Source of the DNA: CAVSPO01 sp963730005
GTDB taxonomy: Bacteria > Actinomycetota > Actinomycetes > Propionibacteriales > Propionibacteriaceae
Direction: 5' to 3'
Assembly (NCBI GenBank): GCA_963730005.1
Contig: CAVSPO010000010.1
Coordinates: 1 to 33,354 of the forward strand
Length of the DNA stretch: 33,354 nt
The notes under the pieces are model-generated. The model saw only the letters and a list, made by a program, of their open reading frames with translations. It made no database searches and was not told where the DNA came from. The position numbers and the translations under genes are program-made. Position 1 is the first letter of the stretch, and each line of letters starts with the position of its first letter. Positions 8,171 to 17,170 of this stretch are shown piece after piece.

Positions 8171-8353
8171 TTACACAGACAACTCAACAACCTCGCCCTC
8201 CACTCCCAGGCCGGTCAGCCGGGCGGCCAGGGCGGTGGTCCACTGGGTGAGTTCCTCATCCGTTCCCTCCACCAGCAGGGCGAATCCCCGCGGGACGGGG
8301 TACCAGGGCCAGGACCGCCGGGAGATCCCCGTACCGGAGAACCCCCCTTCCAC
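8171..8353 (-). pseudogene. short truncated reading frame running into the IS256 end
   Basis: The frame VPRGFALLVEGTDEELTQW to LGVEGEVVEL has the look of a real protein domain (alternating hydrophobic strands and a helix). It ends at a TAA that lies within the IS256 terminal repeat, suggesting that the 3' end of an older gene was cut by the IS. The upstream limit is unclear; GTG at 8353 is the first possible start. I do not recognise the family, and chance remains a possible explanation. Confidence 0.35.
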
Positions 8354-8421
8354 CTCGCGACCGACACGAAACTCACCGAGCCCGAGCCGGTGTGCCGTCG
8401 CACCCCCGTGGCGGCCACACC

Positions 8422-8706
8422 GTGACCACCGTGGCCCCGCGTCCGGCGTGGACCCTGCTCACCAACCACGGGCACGTGCTCCTGGCGGTGGCGGTCGTGC
8501 CGGACGCGCGCGTCGCCGACATCGCCGCAGCCGTGGGCATCACCACCCGCGCCACTCTCACGATTCTCCACGACCTCGCGGAAGCAGGCTTTGTTCGCCG
8601 CACGAAGATCGGGCGACGCACCCACCCGGCACTTCCGCCGCCGCACCCTGGCCGAGCACGGGATTGGCGAACTCCTCGCTCTCATTGCCCGGCACGCGCG
8701 TCCCAA
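8422..8706 (+). pseudogene. winged helix-turn-helix regulator, frameshifted
   Basis: From the GTG at 8422 the frame reads a MarR/ArsR-like winged helix: TLLTNHGHVLLAVAVV, then ARVADIAAAVGITTRATLTI as the helix-turn-helix, then DLAEAGFVRRTKIGRRTH as the wing. Around 8625 the frame changes: the downstream frame gives HFRRRTLAEHGIGELLALIARH, which looks like the end of the same protein. A single base must have been lost or gained. The ligand and targets are unknown. It is on the opposite strand to the protease gene that follows. The stretch 8707-8886 shows nothing else that I can support. Confidence 0.6.
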
Positions 8707-8886
8707 CCTGAACAACTCGGCACTCCCAGCACAATGCGGCGTTCACGACGACACCGCCCGTCGCCAAGAGACAGCCGCGATGCCCAGCCAGCGCTTCATC
8801 GCCCGACCCTCGCGGACCTCACGCCCCCGGGGAACCGCACGCCCTTTCCCTCGCGTCCTTCGAGCGCCACCTGAGACCGCCCCAGC

Positions 8887-9672
8887 TCAGATGGTCGGAG
8901 GTGAGGTCGCCTGGAAGCGCGCCACCTGCATGGCTCCCATGAGGACGGCCAACATCCCCGGACACGCCAGCCACGGATCGAACCCGGTGAACCCCGCCGG
9001 GAACAGCGGCACTGTGTTGAGCATCGCGTGGAAGGCGCAAACCATGGCCAGGCCTCCCCCACCGTGGTGGTACAAGAGGACCATCAGGGTTCGTGACAAC
9101 ACCCCGAAGACAAGCATGCTCAGGATCCAGTCCCATGATCTGCCCTGCGCCCAGAAGGGCACCCAGTGCCAGACCTCCCACACCACACCGATGACGCCCC
9201 CCGCCCCGAGGACCCCCAGGCGGCCCACCAGCGGGGGCGTCGCATAGCTGGACCAGCCCACCTCCTCGGGAATGGCACCGAGATAGAAGACCGCGAAATA
9301 CACCGGAGCCAGGAACCACACGGCAGCGGCCGAGTCCGCCGCCGGGCGAGCCCCCAGGACCCACGCCAGCAGCGCCGAGACAGGCACGGCGCCGAGTCCG
9401 ACCACCCACCACCACCCCGGCCGCACCCTCGCGACGTCGAAGACCCCCAACCAAAGTGCGTGAAGGCCGGTCCTCCCACCTTCCTTGACCCCGAGAACGC
9501 TCGCGACCGCCGCGGGCACGATGATCATGACGACGCTCACCGGCAAGCCGAGGAACCAACCCTGCCCGCGCGTGAGCACCGCCAACAACCAGAAGGGCGC
9601 AGATGCCACCAGGACGAGGACAAGGAAGAGCCACGGCCTCCGAGTCACACCGCAGGATCCCAGCTCCGTCAC
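8887..9672 (-). CDS. CPBP-family intramembrane protease (261 aa)
   Basis: This polytopic membrane protein has about seven to eight hydrophobic segments, beginning with LFLVLVLVASAPFWLLAVL. Three CPBP (Abi) motifs are in order: the glutamate pair in IPEEVGWSSYA (E136, E137), the histidine in WHWVPFW (H169) and HAMLN in the last motif (H215, N219). The family are intramembrane glutamic endopeptidases like Rce1, often linked to bacteriocin self-immunity in bacteria. The first motif is normally EExxxR; here the arginine position is serine (EEVGWS), which may alter activity. I chose the GTG at 9672; starts at 9648 (GTG) or 9801 (ATG) are also open. It stands alone on this strand and its substrate is unknown. 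Confidence 0.82.
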   Translation of the reverse strand: MTELGSCGVTRRPWLFLVLVLVASAPFWLLAVLTRGQGWFLGLPVSVVMIIVPAAVASVLGVKEGGRTGLHALWLGVFDVARVRPGWWWVVGLGAVPVSALLAWVLGARPAADSAAAVWFLAPVYFAVFYLGAIPEEVGWSSYATPPLVGRLGVLGAGGVIGVVWEVWHWVPFWAQGRSWDWILSMLVFGVLSRTLMVLLYHHGGGGLAMVCAFHAMLNTVPLFPAGFTGFDPWLACPGMLAVLMGAMQVARFQATSPPTI

Positions 9673-9933
9673 CGCCTCATCGTAGCCAACCGGTCCTGCC
9701 CGAACCTGAGCCGGACGAAGCGACCCATCCAGACGGTCAATCCCCGGGGTCACCACTCCTCGGATGTGAATCCACCCCACCCCGCGCTCATGCTCAGACA
9801 ATCCCGTAGCACTCCCCTATAGCACGCTGGCGGTAAGAGCCCCCGCCATTCATCGAGGCACGTGGTTGTGTGACTGCTGGTGGCAAGCGCTTGGCGTGCG
9901 GGAGCCGCGACGCTTCGTCTGCGGGATGCTCTT

Positions 9934-10968
9934 TCAGCGCTCGGCTGCGGCCCAGAACGTGTCGAGGAGTGTGTCGAGCGGGATTGCCTCCTGCATCGGC
10001 AGGGAGTGGGTGGCGTGTTTCCAGACCTGAATTTGGCCGTCGGGAAGCAGTTCTTGGGCGCGGTCGAGGGCGCTCTCACCGCCGAAGAGGGAGTCGGCGC
10101 CCGCCACGGCCACGTACGTCGGCATGGTGAGTCGACGTATCTCTGCGTCGGAGAGCGTGGAGGGAGTGGGGAGCTGCGCGGAGAAATGCTTGCTGCCCGC
10201 CTCGATCATCAGCGCGACCGGGTCATCCCCGCCGTCCTCGCCGCCACCGATCTGGGCGAGCGCGTGTTTGCGGATGCCGTCAGGCATACCCGGGAGTGTG
10301 GCGACGGTGGCCCACCAGAGCATCTTGACCGGTGGGTACCCGAACGTGAAGACGGGCTCCATCAAGGTGAGCGAATGCACCCGTTCGGGATGCGCCCTGG
10401 CGTACGCCGCAGCGGTGGCGCCGCCGAAGGAGTGCCCGACAAGGTGAACGCCGTCGGGGGCCACTTCTGCCAGGACCTGGTCGATCCAGACAGCCTGGTC
10501 CTCGAAGGACCTGAACGGGGTGGACTGGACGGACAGGCCGGCGTCCCCTAGCGCGTCGAAGGCGAGGACCCGTCGCTCCTTGGCGAAGCCGGCCAGGTTC
10601 GCCTCCCACATCGGTACCCCAGACGACCGGCCAGGAACCAAGGCCACGGGCACCGTATCGGCGGTCTCCGGACTACTCCACTCGTATACCCGGACCACCC
10701 CGAAGTCGGTGCGGACATCATGCGTGGCCGACGGTGCCGGGAGTTTGGCCATCGCATCGCTGTAATGCTTGACGTACTCGGTGCGACCCTCCTCGGAGCG
10801 GAAGAAGCCGACCTCTGGTTCGCCGGCAAAGGTGCGGTAGATACTCCACGCACCGGCCACGGTCAGCAGGATCACCAGGCACTTGCCCAGCCGACGGGTC
10901 CAGCGGCGAGCCCGGCGGGGGCGCTGATCCGGTGTGGGCGCAACGACCATTTGTTGCGGTATGTCCAT
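9934..10968 (-). CDS. membrane-anchored alpha/beta hydrolase (344 aa)
   Basis: An alpha/beta hydrolase with an N-terminal signal anchor: a basic stretch (RRARRWTRR) and then a membrane segment at residues 29-43 (CLVILLTVAGAWSIY). This places the catalytic domain outside the cytoplasm. The nucleophile elbow is GHSFGG with S180, the acid is probably D292 in VAGADSLF, and the histidine H321 in KHATHSLP. The fold is of the general esterase / C-C hydrolase type and the substrate cannot be told. The start is the ATG at 10968, since the frame upstream overlaps the divergent TetR gene. It is separated by 37 bp from the TetR-family gene, which most likely controls it. Confidence 0.88.
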   Translation of the reverse strand: MDIPQQMVVAPTPDQRPRRARRWTRRLGKCLVILLTVAGAWSIYRTFAGEPEVGFFRSEEGRTEYVKHYSDAMAKLPAPSATHDVRTDFGVVRVYEWSSPETADTVPVALVPGRSSGVPMWEANLAGFAKERRVLAFDALGDAGLSVQSTPFRSFEDQAVWIDQVLAEVAPDGVHLVGHSFGGATAAAYARAHPERVHSLTLMEPVFTFGYPPVKMLWWATVATLPGMPDGIRKHALAQIGGGEDGGDDPVALMIEAGSKHFSAQLPTPSTLSDAEIRRLTMPTYVAVAGADSLFGGESALDRAQELLPDGQIQVWKHATHSLPMQEAIPLDTLLDTFWAAAER

Positions 10969-11005
10969 ACTGCATAGTTTCACGGTACGGATATATTGTA
11001 AAGCT
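10969..11005. promoter_or_regulatory. shared intergenic control region, hydrolase / TetR regulator
   Basis: Only 37 bp separate the two divergent start codons. The stretch is AT-rich compared with its surroundings and includes TATATT (10991-10996), which could serve as a -10 box for the regulator gene with a very short leader. An imperfect inverted repeat (TTTCAC and TGTAAA, 10978-11002) could be a TetR operator. Both are weak calls. Confidence 0.4.
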
Positions 11006-11626
11006 GTGCCGAAGCGAGTGGACCACGAACAGCGTCGAGCGGAGATCATCGTCGGTCTGTGGGCGGTGATCAACGGGCGGGGGATCGAAGGGGTGACCTA
11101 TCAGGCGGTTGCACAGGCGACCGGGATCTCGGTGGGCCGGATCCAGCACTACTTCGCCTCCAAGGACGACCTCATCCTGGCCGGATGCCGCGCCATCGTT
11201 GAGCGCGCCTCGGACCGGTACGCCAACCGCGCCGCCTCGCTCGAGCCTCACGAAGCGCTCCGGGATCTGCTCGCCGAACCCATCCCACACACGACATCGT
11301 TCCGCCTCGGTGTCGCCGTCTGGTACGCGTACCTGGTCCGCGGTGGCATCGATCCCGCGATCGGGGCGATCATCGCCGAGTCCGCACAGGGGACGATCAA
11401 GGAGGCCCAGACGCTGCTATCCGCTATGGGTACGCCACGCGATCAAGTGCCCCGTGAGGCGCTGCGACTAGTCAGCCTGAGCAACGGACTGACACAACGG
11501 GTGCTGATTGGGGCAGCATCGGCGCAGGAAGCGTTAGAGGTGCTAGCGGCGGAGATCCCTGTCGTGCGTAACGCCCCTACGTCCCCGACCTTGAGCCCCT
11601 CTCCCAGTCGCCCGAAGTCGCGATAG
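11006..11626 (+). CDS. TetR-family transcriptional regulator (206 aa)
   Basis: The N-terminal DNA-binding domain is typical of TetR: RRAEIIVGLWAVINGRGIEG as helix 1, then TYQAVAQATGISVGRIQHYF (residues 31-50) as the helix-turn-helix, then ASKDDLILAG. The rest is helical, as in ligand-binding TetR domains. I chose the GTG at 11006 because VPKRVDHEQRRAEI is the normal start; the longer open frame overlaps the divergent gene. The last 20 residues (TSPTLSPSPSRPKSR) are low in complexity and may be extra sequence added by loss of the original stop. It probably represses the adjacent hydrolase and itself. The inducer is unknown. Confidence 0.88.
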   Translation: MPKRVDHEQRRAEIIVGLWAVINGRGIEGVTYQAVAQATGISVGRIQHYFASKDDLILAGCRAIVERASDRYANRAASLEPHEALRDLLAEPIPHTTSFRLGVAVWYAYLVRGGIDPAIGAIIAESAQGTIKEAQTLLSAMGTPRDQVPREALRLVSLSNGLTQRVLIGAASAQEALEVLAAEIPVVRNAPTSPTLSPSPSRPKSR

Positions 11627-11774
11627 CGCACATCGGCATCGCCATGAGGCAAGCTGACGCTGCGCCACGCAGCGGCCGATCGCACAACTGGCAACGTGTC
11701 GACATTGTCGGCAACCCACGTCACCGCGAGGGGACTGATCGGAACGTCGAAGGCGGCCGTGCAGAAGACCTCGG

Positions 11775-11908
11775 ACACCTGTGCAGGCGACTGCGGACTT
11801 CGACACTGGAACCGTCGCAAGCACCCGTTCATCTGGACCAAAACCCCCGACGAAATCCTCGACCGAATCGACCGCAAACGTAAACATGTCTCAGCGACAC
11901 GCCACTAG
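11775..11908 (+). pseudogene. IS630-family transposase, C-terminal remnant
   Basis: Only the tail of the transposase remains: WNRRKHPFIWTKTPDEIL followed by DRIDRKRKHVSATRH and stop. The HPFIWTKTPDEI block is typical of the IS630 C-terminus. One frameshift is likely just upstream, where the other frame gives ADFDT. The remnant ends convergently on the 3' end of the DUF499 ATPase gene, sharing 4 bases. The 11627-11774 stretch between it and the TetR gene holds nothing that I can support. Confidence 0.7.
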
Positions 11909-14900
11909 CTTTCCTCGAACCCCGCCTGGTTGAACTTCAGCGAGGCGGCGTTCTCTGACACCGTGCGAATCTTGCCCTCGTCGAACCCCTTGTCGTTGAT
12001 GGCTTCGATCTCGAGTCGCAGGGTGAGGCTGGTGCCTCCTGCGCGCAGGTGCGCCAGCACCTCCTCGGTGATGTTCTTGAACTCCTTGGCGAAGTTGTCC
12101 GGGTTGAGCGTCTTGACGCCGAAGAACCGAGTCTTCACTTTGGTGGGGTAGACGTAGTCGACCAGCACCCGCTTGGGCTTGGTCGTGGTGCCGTCCGGAG
12201 TTTCGCTGTCGTCGGGCGACCCGTCGCCTGGCGATCCCCCGTCCGACGTCACGTCATCCGGCGACTCATCCTCGACATCGTCCGTGGTCTGCAGCCGCTT
12301 GGCGTCGTTGATTTGCTTGATCGCCACGTCCGGTCGCACCAGCAGCAGCGAGTCCGTCACCACAGGATGGGCGGTCTGATCTCCCGGGATCCACAAGCCG
12401 ACGAAGCGACGCTCGGCCTCGTCGTACCCGACAGCCAGCGCGAACGCGTCGTGCTCCCAGATAAGCGGCAGGTTGCTGATACCGGCCTCCAGCACCGAGC
12501 GGTCCCGCAGGCGAGGCATGTAGGGGTACTGGGTGTACAGACTCCACAGGGCACCCAGGCTGACGTGCCCGTCCCGCCAGATCTGGGGGACGCGGTTGAG
12601 CGCCAGCCTGATCGTCGCGGCCGCCTGCTGGGTCGACAGGTCGCCGTCGCTGCCCAGACGGCGTGTCATCCGCTCGGCCAGCCACTCGGACTGTCCTTCG
12701 ACCTTCACCTCACGGATGACGAAGGGCAACCCCGGGTCGGGTTGTGAAGGGATCAGCCCCCAGGTGAAGGTTTGGAGCAGCCGGGAGGTGGCGGTGCGGT
12801 CGGCCTGGGCCTGCCGCTGGACGGCCTGATTCCGCTGGTTCTGGGTGAGGTCGAGGTCGGCCTCGTTGGCCAGGACGTGCGTCCAACCCAGGTAGTCGCG
12901 GACGGCGCTGTCGAGTTCCGCGAGTCGGGCTTCGTCGGCGGCCAGGTAGACCAGGGTGTTGCGGTGGGTGCGGTTGGCGGTGCCCCGCCGCTCGGTGGCG
13001 GTGTGGGCGAACTCCTTGGCCGTCGACTCGGTGCCCCGTTTGTGGGCGAACTTGGGGTGCAGGATCACGAGCCGGGCTTCCTCGTGGTCGGGGATGTCCG
13101 CGCTGGTCTCGGGTCCGATGTGGACGCCGGCGAAGGCGCCGCGGTTGCGGGCCTGCGCCTGGAGTCGTCTGATCACCTCGGCCCACACGTCCTCGGGGTG
13201 CAGGCGTTCGGCCTGGTCCTTCGCGGTGCGGGTGATGTTGGCCTGCAGGTCGTACCAGTACTTGCCCGAACCCGAGTAGAAGTAGGTCGCCCGGTCCTGC
13301 AGCTGGGTGAGGGCCGAGTGGAAGTTGCCGGGCACGTCACCGGGGATCGCCGTGCCCAGGAACACCCGCTGGGTGGTGATGCCCTTGCTGGCCGCCCCTG
13401 GGGCGATGGTCGGCGCCGCACCGAAGAACACCGTCCGGGCGAGCCGCTTGGTCAGGGAACGCTGCCCGAACAGGGTCTTGGCCTTGTCGATGCGCACCGG
13501 CTCGGAGTTGGGGCCGTCGACGTCGGCGTCGATGATCGCCTTCCACGAGTCCTGCAGGTACTGGGTCAGCTCACTGTTGACGCTGGACGTCGCCAGCGGG
13601 ATCGACCCGGACATGATCAACGGGGAGGCGTCCTCGCCGATCCACAAGGCGTGGATGACGGTCGACATCAGGCGCAGGACGCCACGAGTGCGCTGGAACC
13701 GCTCCAGCGAGCTCCACTGCTCGTACAGGGTGTCGAAGAGTTCGGGATGGACAGGGTAGGTCTGCTTGATCCGCTCCTCGTAGCCGGGATCGCGGGCCTC
13801 CTTGGGGAAGTCGGCGCTGTGCTTGCGGTAGAAGTCGATGAACGCCTTCGCGGTGGCGTTGATGCTGGCGATCGCGGCGGCGTCCGGTTGGGTGAACAGC
13901 CGCTGCTTGACGATGTGGTACGCCTCGTCCGAGGACGCCGGACGCCACTGGTCGGCGACCCGGCGCACCACGTTCTGCAGCCGCTTCAACGCAGCCAACC
14001 CGTTGGCGCCGCCCACCTCCTCGGCGCTGCCGGCGACGATCTCGTCCGCATCACCGGTCTCGGAGGCGGGGATCGAGATCGCCAGCAGGACACCGCTGGT
14101 GCCCTTGACCGCCTCGGTGAGCGCCTGGGCGAAGGTGAACTGATCGTCGAAGGTGCCGCCGGCCAGGTCGTCGCGTCCCACCAGCGAGCGGGCGTAGGCC
14201 ACCCATTCGTCGATCAGGATCACCGCCGGCGAGTAGGCGGCAAGCAGTTCGTGCAGGGCCTGCCCGGGTGGGGTTCGGTTGCCATCGGCGTCGGCGACGA
14301 TGGCGTACGCGTCCGGGCCACCGAGCTGCCAGGCGAGCTCTCCCCACATGGTGTTGACGCGAGTGCCGTCGGGTTTGGTCGTTCCCGAGGGGCTCAGATG
14401 GTTACCGACCAGCGCCACCCGGTGGATGGGTTCGCCGGTGTAACCGCTGGACGCCAGCAACTCCTGAGCGTCCTGCGGGTAGTCACCCAGCGGGCGGCCG
14501 GCGGCCAGATGCCACAGCGCCAACATCGAGTGCGTCTTGCCGCCACCGAAGTTGGTCTGCAGGTTGACCACCGGCGAGGCGTTGTCATCCCCGGACAGCC
14601 GACGAACCGCCCGGCTGATGAGGTTCTGCAGGCCCTCGGTGAGGTAGGTGCGCTTGAAGAACTCGATCGGGTCGGCGTAGTCGGCGTCCGCCTCACCCCC
14701 ATGAGCGACCTTGTACAGGTCGGCGGCGAAGTCGGAGGCGTGGAAGTTGCCGGTCGCGACGTCCTCGTGTGGCGGCAGCACCTCGCGCCATGGACGCAGC
14801 CCGGTCGATTCAGGATTCGTGACCGCAGCCTTGAGCACCTGCTTGTCGGCCTTGTCTGCGGTGACCCGGCGCAGGTTGAGCCTGATGTTGCGGATCTTGT

Positions 14901-15318
14901 CGGCCTCCTCGGTGGCGCCAACCAGCTTGAGCAGACGTTCGCCGGTATCGAGGGCCCGGTAGGCGTCGTCATCGCTGAACGTGCCGTTGTGCGCCCACGT
15001 GTTGCGCACCTCGCGCAGTTCGCTGGCGAACGTCTCACCGGCGCGTCCCAGGGTGTCGTTGAACGGGTACCACCCCGGCTTGAACCCCGAGGTGATGTTC
15101 GACTCGGTCAACATCCGGAACTGCAGCTGCGGGTCAAGCGGATCGTAGGCCTTGCCCGGGTTGGCGCCGTTCTTGGTGTCCTTGGCCTGCACCAGCTTGA
15201 TCCAGGCCGCCCCCAGTGCCGCGTCCCCCTGCCCGATCACCGAGGCGATGTAATCGTCCAGGGCCGGCGCCAAGGTCTGGAACATCTGGTCGATGCGGTC
15301 ACGGTTGCTGGTAGCCAT
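11905..15318 (-). CDS. Swt1-type HEPN / DUF499 ATPase (1137 aa), Hma-type defence ATPase
   Basis: A large P-loop ATPase of the DUF499 family, last gene of the defence operon. Residues 1-145 form a Swt1-type HEPN domain with the RX4H motif R105-NTWA-H110, the catalytic signature of HEPN ribonucleases, and the following DDDAYRALDTGERLL helix. Walker A is TNFGGGKTH (255-263) and Walker B VILIDE (366-371, acidic pair D370/E371). The C-terminal part after an acidic, proline- and serine-rich linker (near residue 1025, DDVEDESPDD) is a small domain ending LKFNQAGFEES. DUF499 proteins accompany DUF1156 methylases and SNF2 helicases in defence islands; the ATPase is expected to couple detection of foreign DNA to an effector. 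The ATG lies one base after the stop of the DUF262 gene (TGACATG), so the two are translationally coupled. It is intact. Confidence 0.9.
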   Translation of the reverse strand: MATSNRDRIDQMFQTLAPALDDYIASVIGQGDAALGAAWIKLVQAKDTKNGANPGKAYDPLDPQLQFRMLTESNITSGFKPGWYPFNDTLGRAGETFASELREVRNTWAHNGTFSDDDAYRALDTGERLLKLVGATEEADKIRNIRLNLRRVTADKADKQVLKAAVTNPESTGLRPWREVLPPHEDVATGNFHASDFAADLYKVAHGGEADADYADPIEFFKRTYLTEGLQNLISRAVRRLSGDDNASPVVNLQTNFGGGKTHSMLALWHLAAGRPLGDYPQDAQELLASSGYTGEPIHRVALVGNHLSPSGTTKPDGTRVNTMWGELAWQLGGPDAYAIVADADGNRTPPGQALHELLAAYSPAVILIDEWVAYARSLVGRDDLAGGTFDDQFTFAQALTEAVKGTSGVLLAISIPASETGDADEIVAGSAEEVGGANGLAALKRLQNVVRRVADQWRPASSDEAYHIVKQRLFTQPDAAAIASINATAKAFIDFYRKHSADFPKEARDPGYEERIKQTYPVHPELFDTLYEQWSSLERFQRTRGVLRLMSTVIHALWIGEDASPLIMSGSIPLATSSVNSELTQYLQDSWKAIIDADVDGPNSEPVRIDKAKTLFGQRSLTKRLARTVFFGAAPTIAPGAASKGITTQRVFLGTAIPGDVPGNFHSALTQLQDRATYFYSGSGKYWYDLQANITRTAKDQAERLHPEDVWAEVIRRLQAQARNRGAFAGVHIGPETSADIPDHEEARLVILHPKFAHKRGTESTAKEFAHTATERRGTANRTHRNTLVYLAADEARLAELDSAVRDYLGWTHVLANEADLDLTQNQRNQAVQRQAQADRTATSRLLQTFTWGLIPSQPDPGLPFVIREVKVEGQSEWLAERMTRRLGSDGDLSTQQAAATIRLALNRVPQIWRDGHVSLGALWSLYTQYPYMPRLRDRSVLEAGISNLPLIWEHDAFALAVGYDEAERRFVGLWIPGDQTAHPVVTDSLLLVRPDVAIKQINDAKRLQTTDDVEDESPDDVTSDGGSPGDGSPDDSETPDGTTTKPKRVLVDYVYPTKVKTRFFGVKTLNPDNFAKEFKNITEEVLAHLRAGGTSLTLRLEIEAINDKGFDEGKIRTVSENAASLKFNQAGFEES

Positions 15319-15319
15319 G

Positions 15320-17170
15320 TCACGCCTCTCCGTCGGACTGGTCTTCGTGAAGGGATTCGGGCTCGAAGAACGAGGAGTCCTCCGTCGGAGTGCCCGCCGT
15401 CAGGTCACGTTGGACAGCCTTGCCCATGGCTTGCTCGATCAGGGCACACAGACTGTCGCGGCGGGCGTCGAAGAAGGCCTCGAAGGCGTCCTCGCGCAGC
15501 AGTAGGGGGTCGATGCAGTGGCTAGTCAGCAGCGAGTCGAGACGACCCGGATCGATCTGAGCGTTGCGCTCGATGACCCCCAAATACTGCGACGGGGCCA
15601 CCCCACCGATGGTGCGGTTGGTCTTAGCGCCGATCGCGGTCTTGTTGACAATGCTCTCGCGGTACTGGTCCTCGATGCCATGGTCGTTGCACCACTTCTG
15701 CGGGAACACGTGGTGGATGTCGACTGCCAGATCGGTGTATTGAACCTTGTCCAGTGCCTTGTCCTCCATCCAGTCGCGGGCGCCCTGGGCGAGCACGAGC
15801 GAGGCGATCCCCTTGTAGGCTGCCGCGTTGCGGGTGCGGAGCGACAACAGGCGGGATTCGACGAAGGTGGCGTCCACGATGGTGCGCGGCAAAGGGTTGG
15901 AGTCCGAGTCGCGAGCCCAACTCGGAACCTGTTCGATGTCACGTGCGAAGCGTGACTCGATGGAGCCGCCATACAACTCGCCCAGGATCCCGCACCAGAA
16001 CCAACGAACGATGCGATCCCGGACGCCTATCAGGTCGGCCTGCTGGCCAAGCACGACCCGAATGGCGGCCAGCGGGACCAACTGCTTGGGGTAAGGCACC
16101 TCCCTGGCGACGAACACGAAACGGTCAGCAAGGAACGTCGACGCCCACACGAATGCCTCGCGCAGTGGGTCGCGCCATTCGAGGTAGTCACTAAGGGTGA
16201 GCTTCAACACATCCTCACGTTTGGCAGAAACCGCGGGCCGGCGGTCTGAGGCACTCTCCCGGTTACGCCTCAGGGTCGTGAGCATGGTGACAGCCTGCAG
16301 GAAGTCAGTGCTTTCCACCGTGCTCAGCACGGGCGCCGCCTGCCACATAGCCTTCGTCTGTTTCCAGTCGTCGTTCAGGCGGAAGTCCTCGCCGTAACGG
16401 GCATAGTAGTCAGCGTCCCCGGCGAACAACGACGTGAGCAGTTCGAACACGTTGAGGGGCAGCCCACCGGTGTTGACCTTCTCAAACACGGTCGCGACCG
16501 CCGACTTGGTGGTCGTGTTGTCGAGCTGGATGGCCGGGATGGCGTAGGAGCCGGCCGGCTGCAATACCCGGGCGATGAACGACGGCATCGTCTTCCCGTC
16601 AGGGAGCTTGGACAACCAGGTCGAGGCAGCGAAGGGATCGTAGAGGAGTCGCAGAGGGAAGTGACGAGCCTCCAACTCCTTCGTCTCAGTCGACACATCG
16701 AACTCGACATCTCGCCCGAAGTTGCTCCGGATGGTGCCATCGGCAGGGATGGATTTCACCGCCTCGTCCATCCGGTCTTCCCCTTGCAGGGCAAGGTCGA
16801 TGTCGAGGTAGTAGCGGCGTTCCAGGTCCTTGCCGCGCGCGTCCATCGTCTTGACCTCGCCGCTTCCAGTGAGCGCCTGGGTCAGTGACGTCAGTCGCTG
16901 TTGGCCGTCGAGCAATAGCCACTCGGCCTTGGTGCCACCAGTGAGCGCCACGCCTTCGATCGGACGCGGCTTGAAACGCACTTGATCGTTGCCGGTCGAG
17001 AGCAGCATGACCGCACCCATCGGGTGCCCACGCAGCACCGTGACGAGCAGTTGGCGGATCCGCTCGTCTTCCCACTTGAACTGGCGCTGGAAATCTGGCA
17101 GTTGGATGTGGCCGTTCGTCGTCCACTCGAGGTACTTGGCCAACGTGTGTTGGGGGGTCTGGAAGGCCAT
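15320..17170 (-). CDS. DUF262 / HNH nuclease protein, GmrSD-like (616 aa)
   Basis: The N-terminal DUF262 (ParB-like NTPase, GmrS-like) domain is recognised by IQLPDFQRQFKWEDERI (22-38) and the DGQQR motif (88-92, LLLDGQQRLTSL). The C-terminal DUF1524-like HNH domain has DIHHVFPQKW (D484, H486, H487), N509 in SIVNKTAIG and N518 in KTNRTIGG. GmrSD proteins are type IV restriction enzymes that cut modified phage DNA; DUF262-HNH proteins occur in several defence systems. The ATG overlaps the stop of the methyltransferase gene by one base (TGATG) and its own stop is one base before the ATPase start, so it is a built-in member of the operon rather than a later insertion. All key residues are present. 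Its specificity cannot be told. Confidence 0.92.
   Translation of the reverse strand: MAFQTPQHTLAKYLEWTTNGHIQLPDFQRQFKWEDERIRQLLVTVLRGHPMGAVMLLSTGNDQVRFKPRPIEGVALTGGTKAEWLLLDGQQRLTSLTQALTGSGEVKTMDARGKDLERRYYLDIDLALQGEDRMDEAVKSIPADGTIRSNFGRDVEFDVSTETKELEARHFPLRLLYDPFAASTWLSKLPDGKTMPSFIARVLQPAGSYAIPAIQLDNTTTKSAVATVFEKVNTGGLPLNVFELLTSLFAGDADYYARYGEDFRLNDDWKQTKAMWQAAPVLSTVESTDFLQAVTMLTTLRRNRESASDRRPAVSAKREDVLKLTLSDYLEWRDPLREAFVWASTFLADRFVFVAREVPYPKQLVPLAAIRVVLGQQADLIGVRDRIVRWFWCGILGELYGGSIESRFARDIEQVPSWARDSDSNPLPRTIVDATFVESRLLSLRTRNAAAYKGIASLVLAQGARDWMEDKALDKVQYTDLAVDIHHVFPQKWCNDHGIEDQYRESIVNKTAIGAKTNRTIGGVAPSQYLGVIERNAQIDPGRLDSLLTSHCIDPLLLREDAFEAFFDARRDSLCALIEQAMGKAVQRDLTAGTPTEDSSFFEPESLHEDQSDGEA

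Noticed and set aside
12772..15525. 917-codon open frame on the plus strand
   Set aside because: It lies opposite the HEPN-DUF499 ATPase gene, is glycine-, valine- and glutamine-rich without any motif, and reflects high GC content at third positions.
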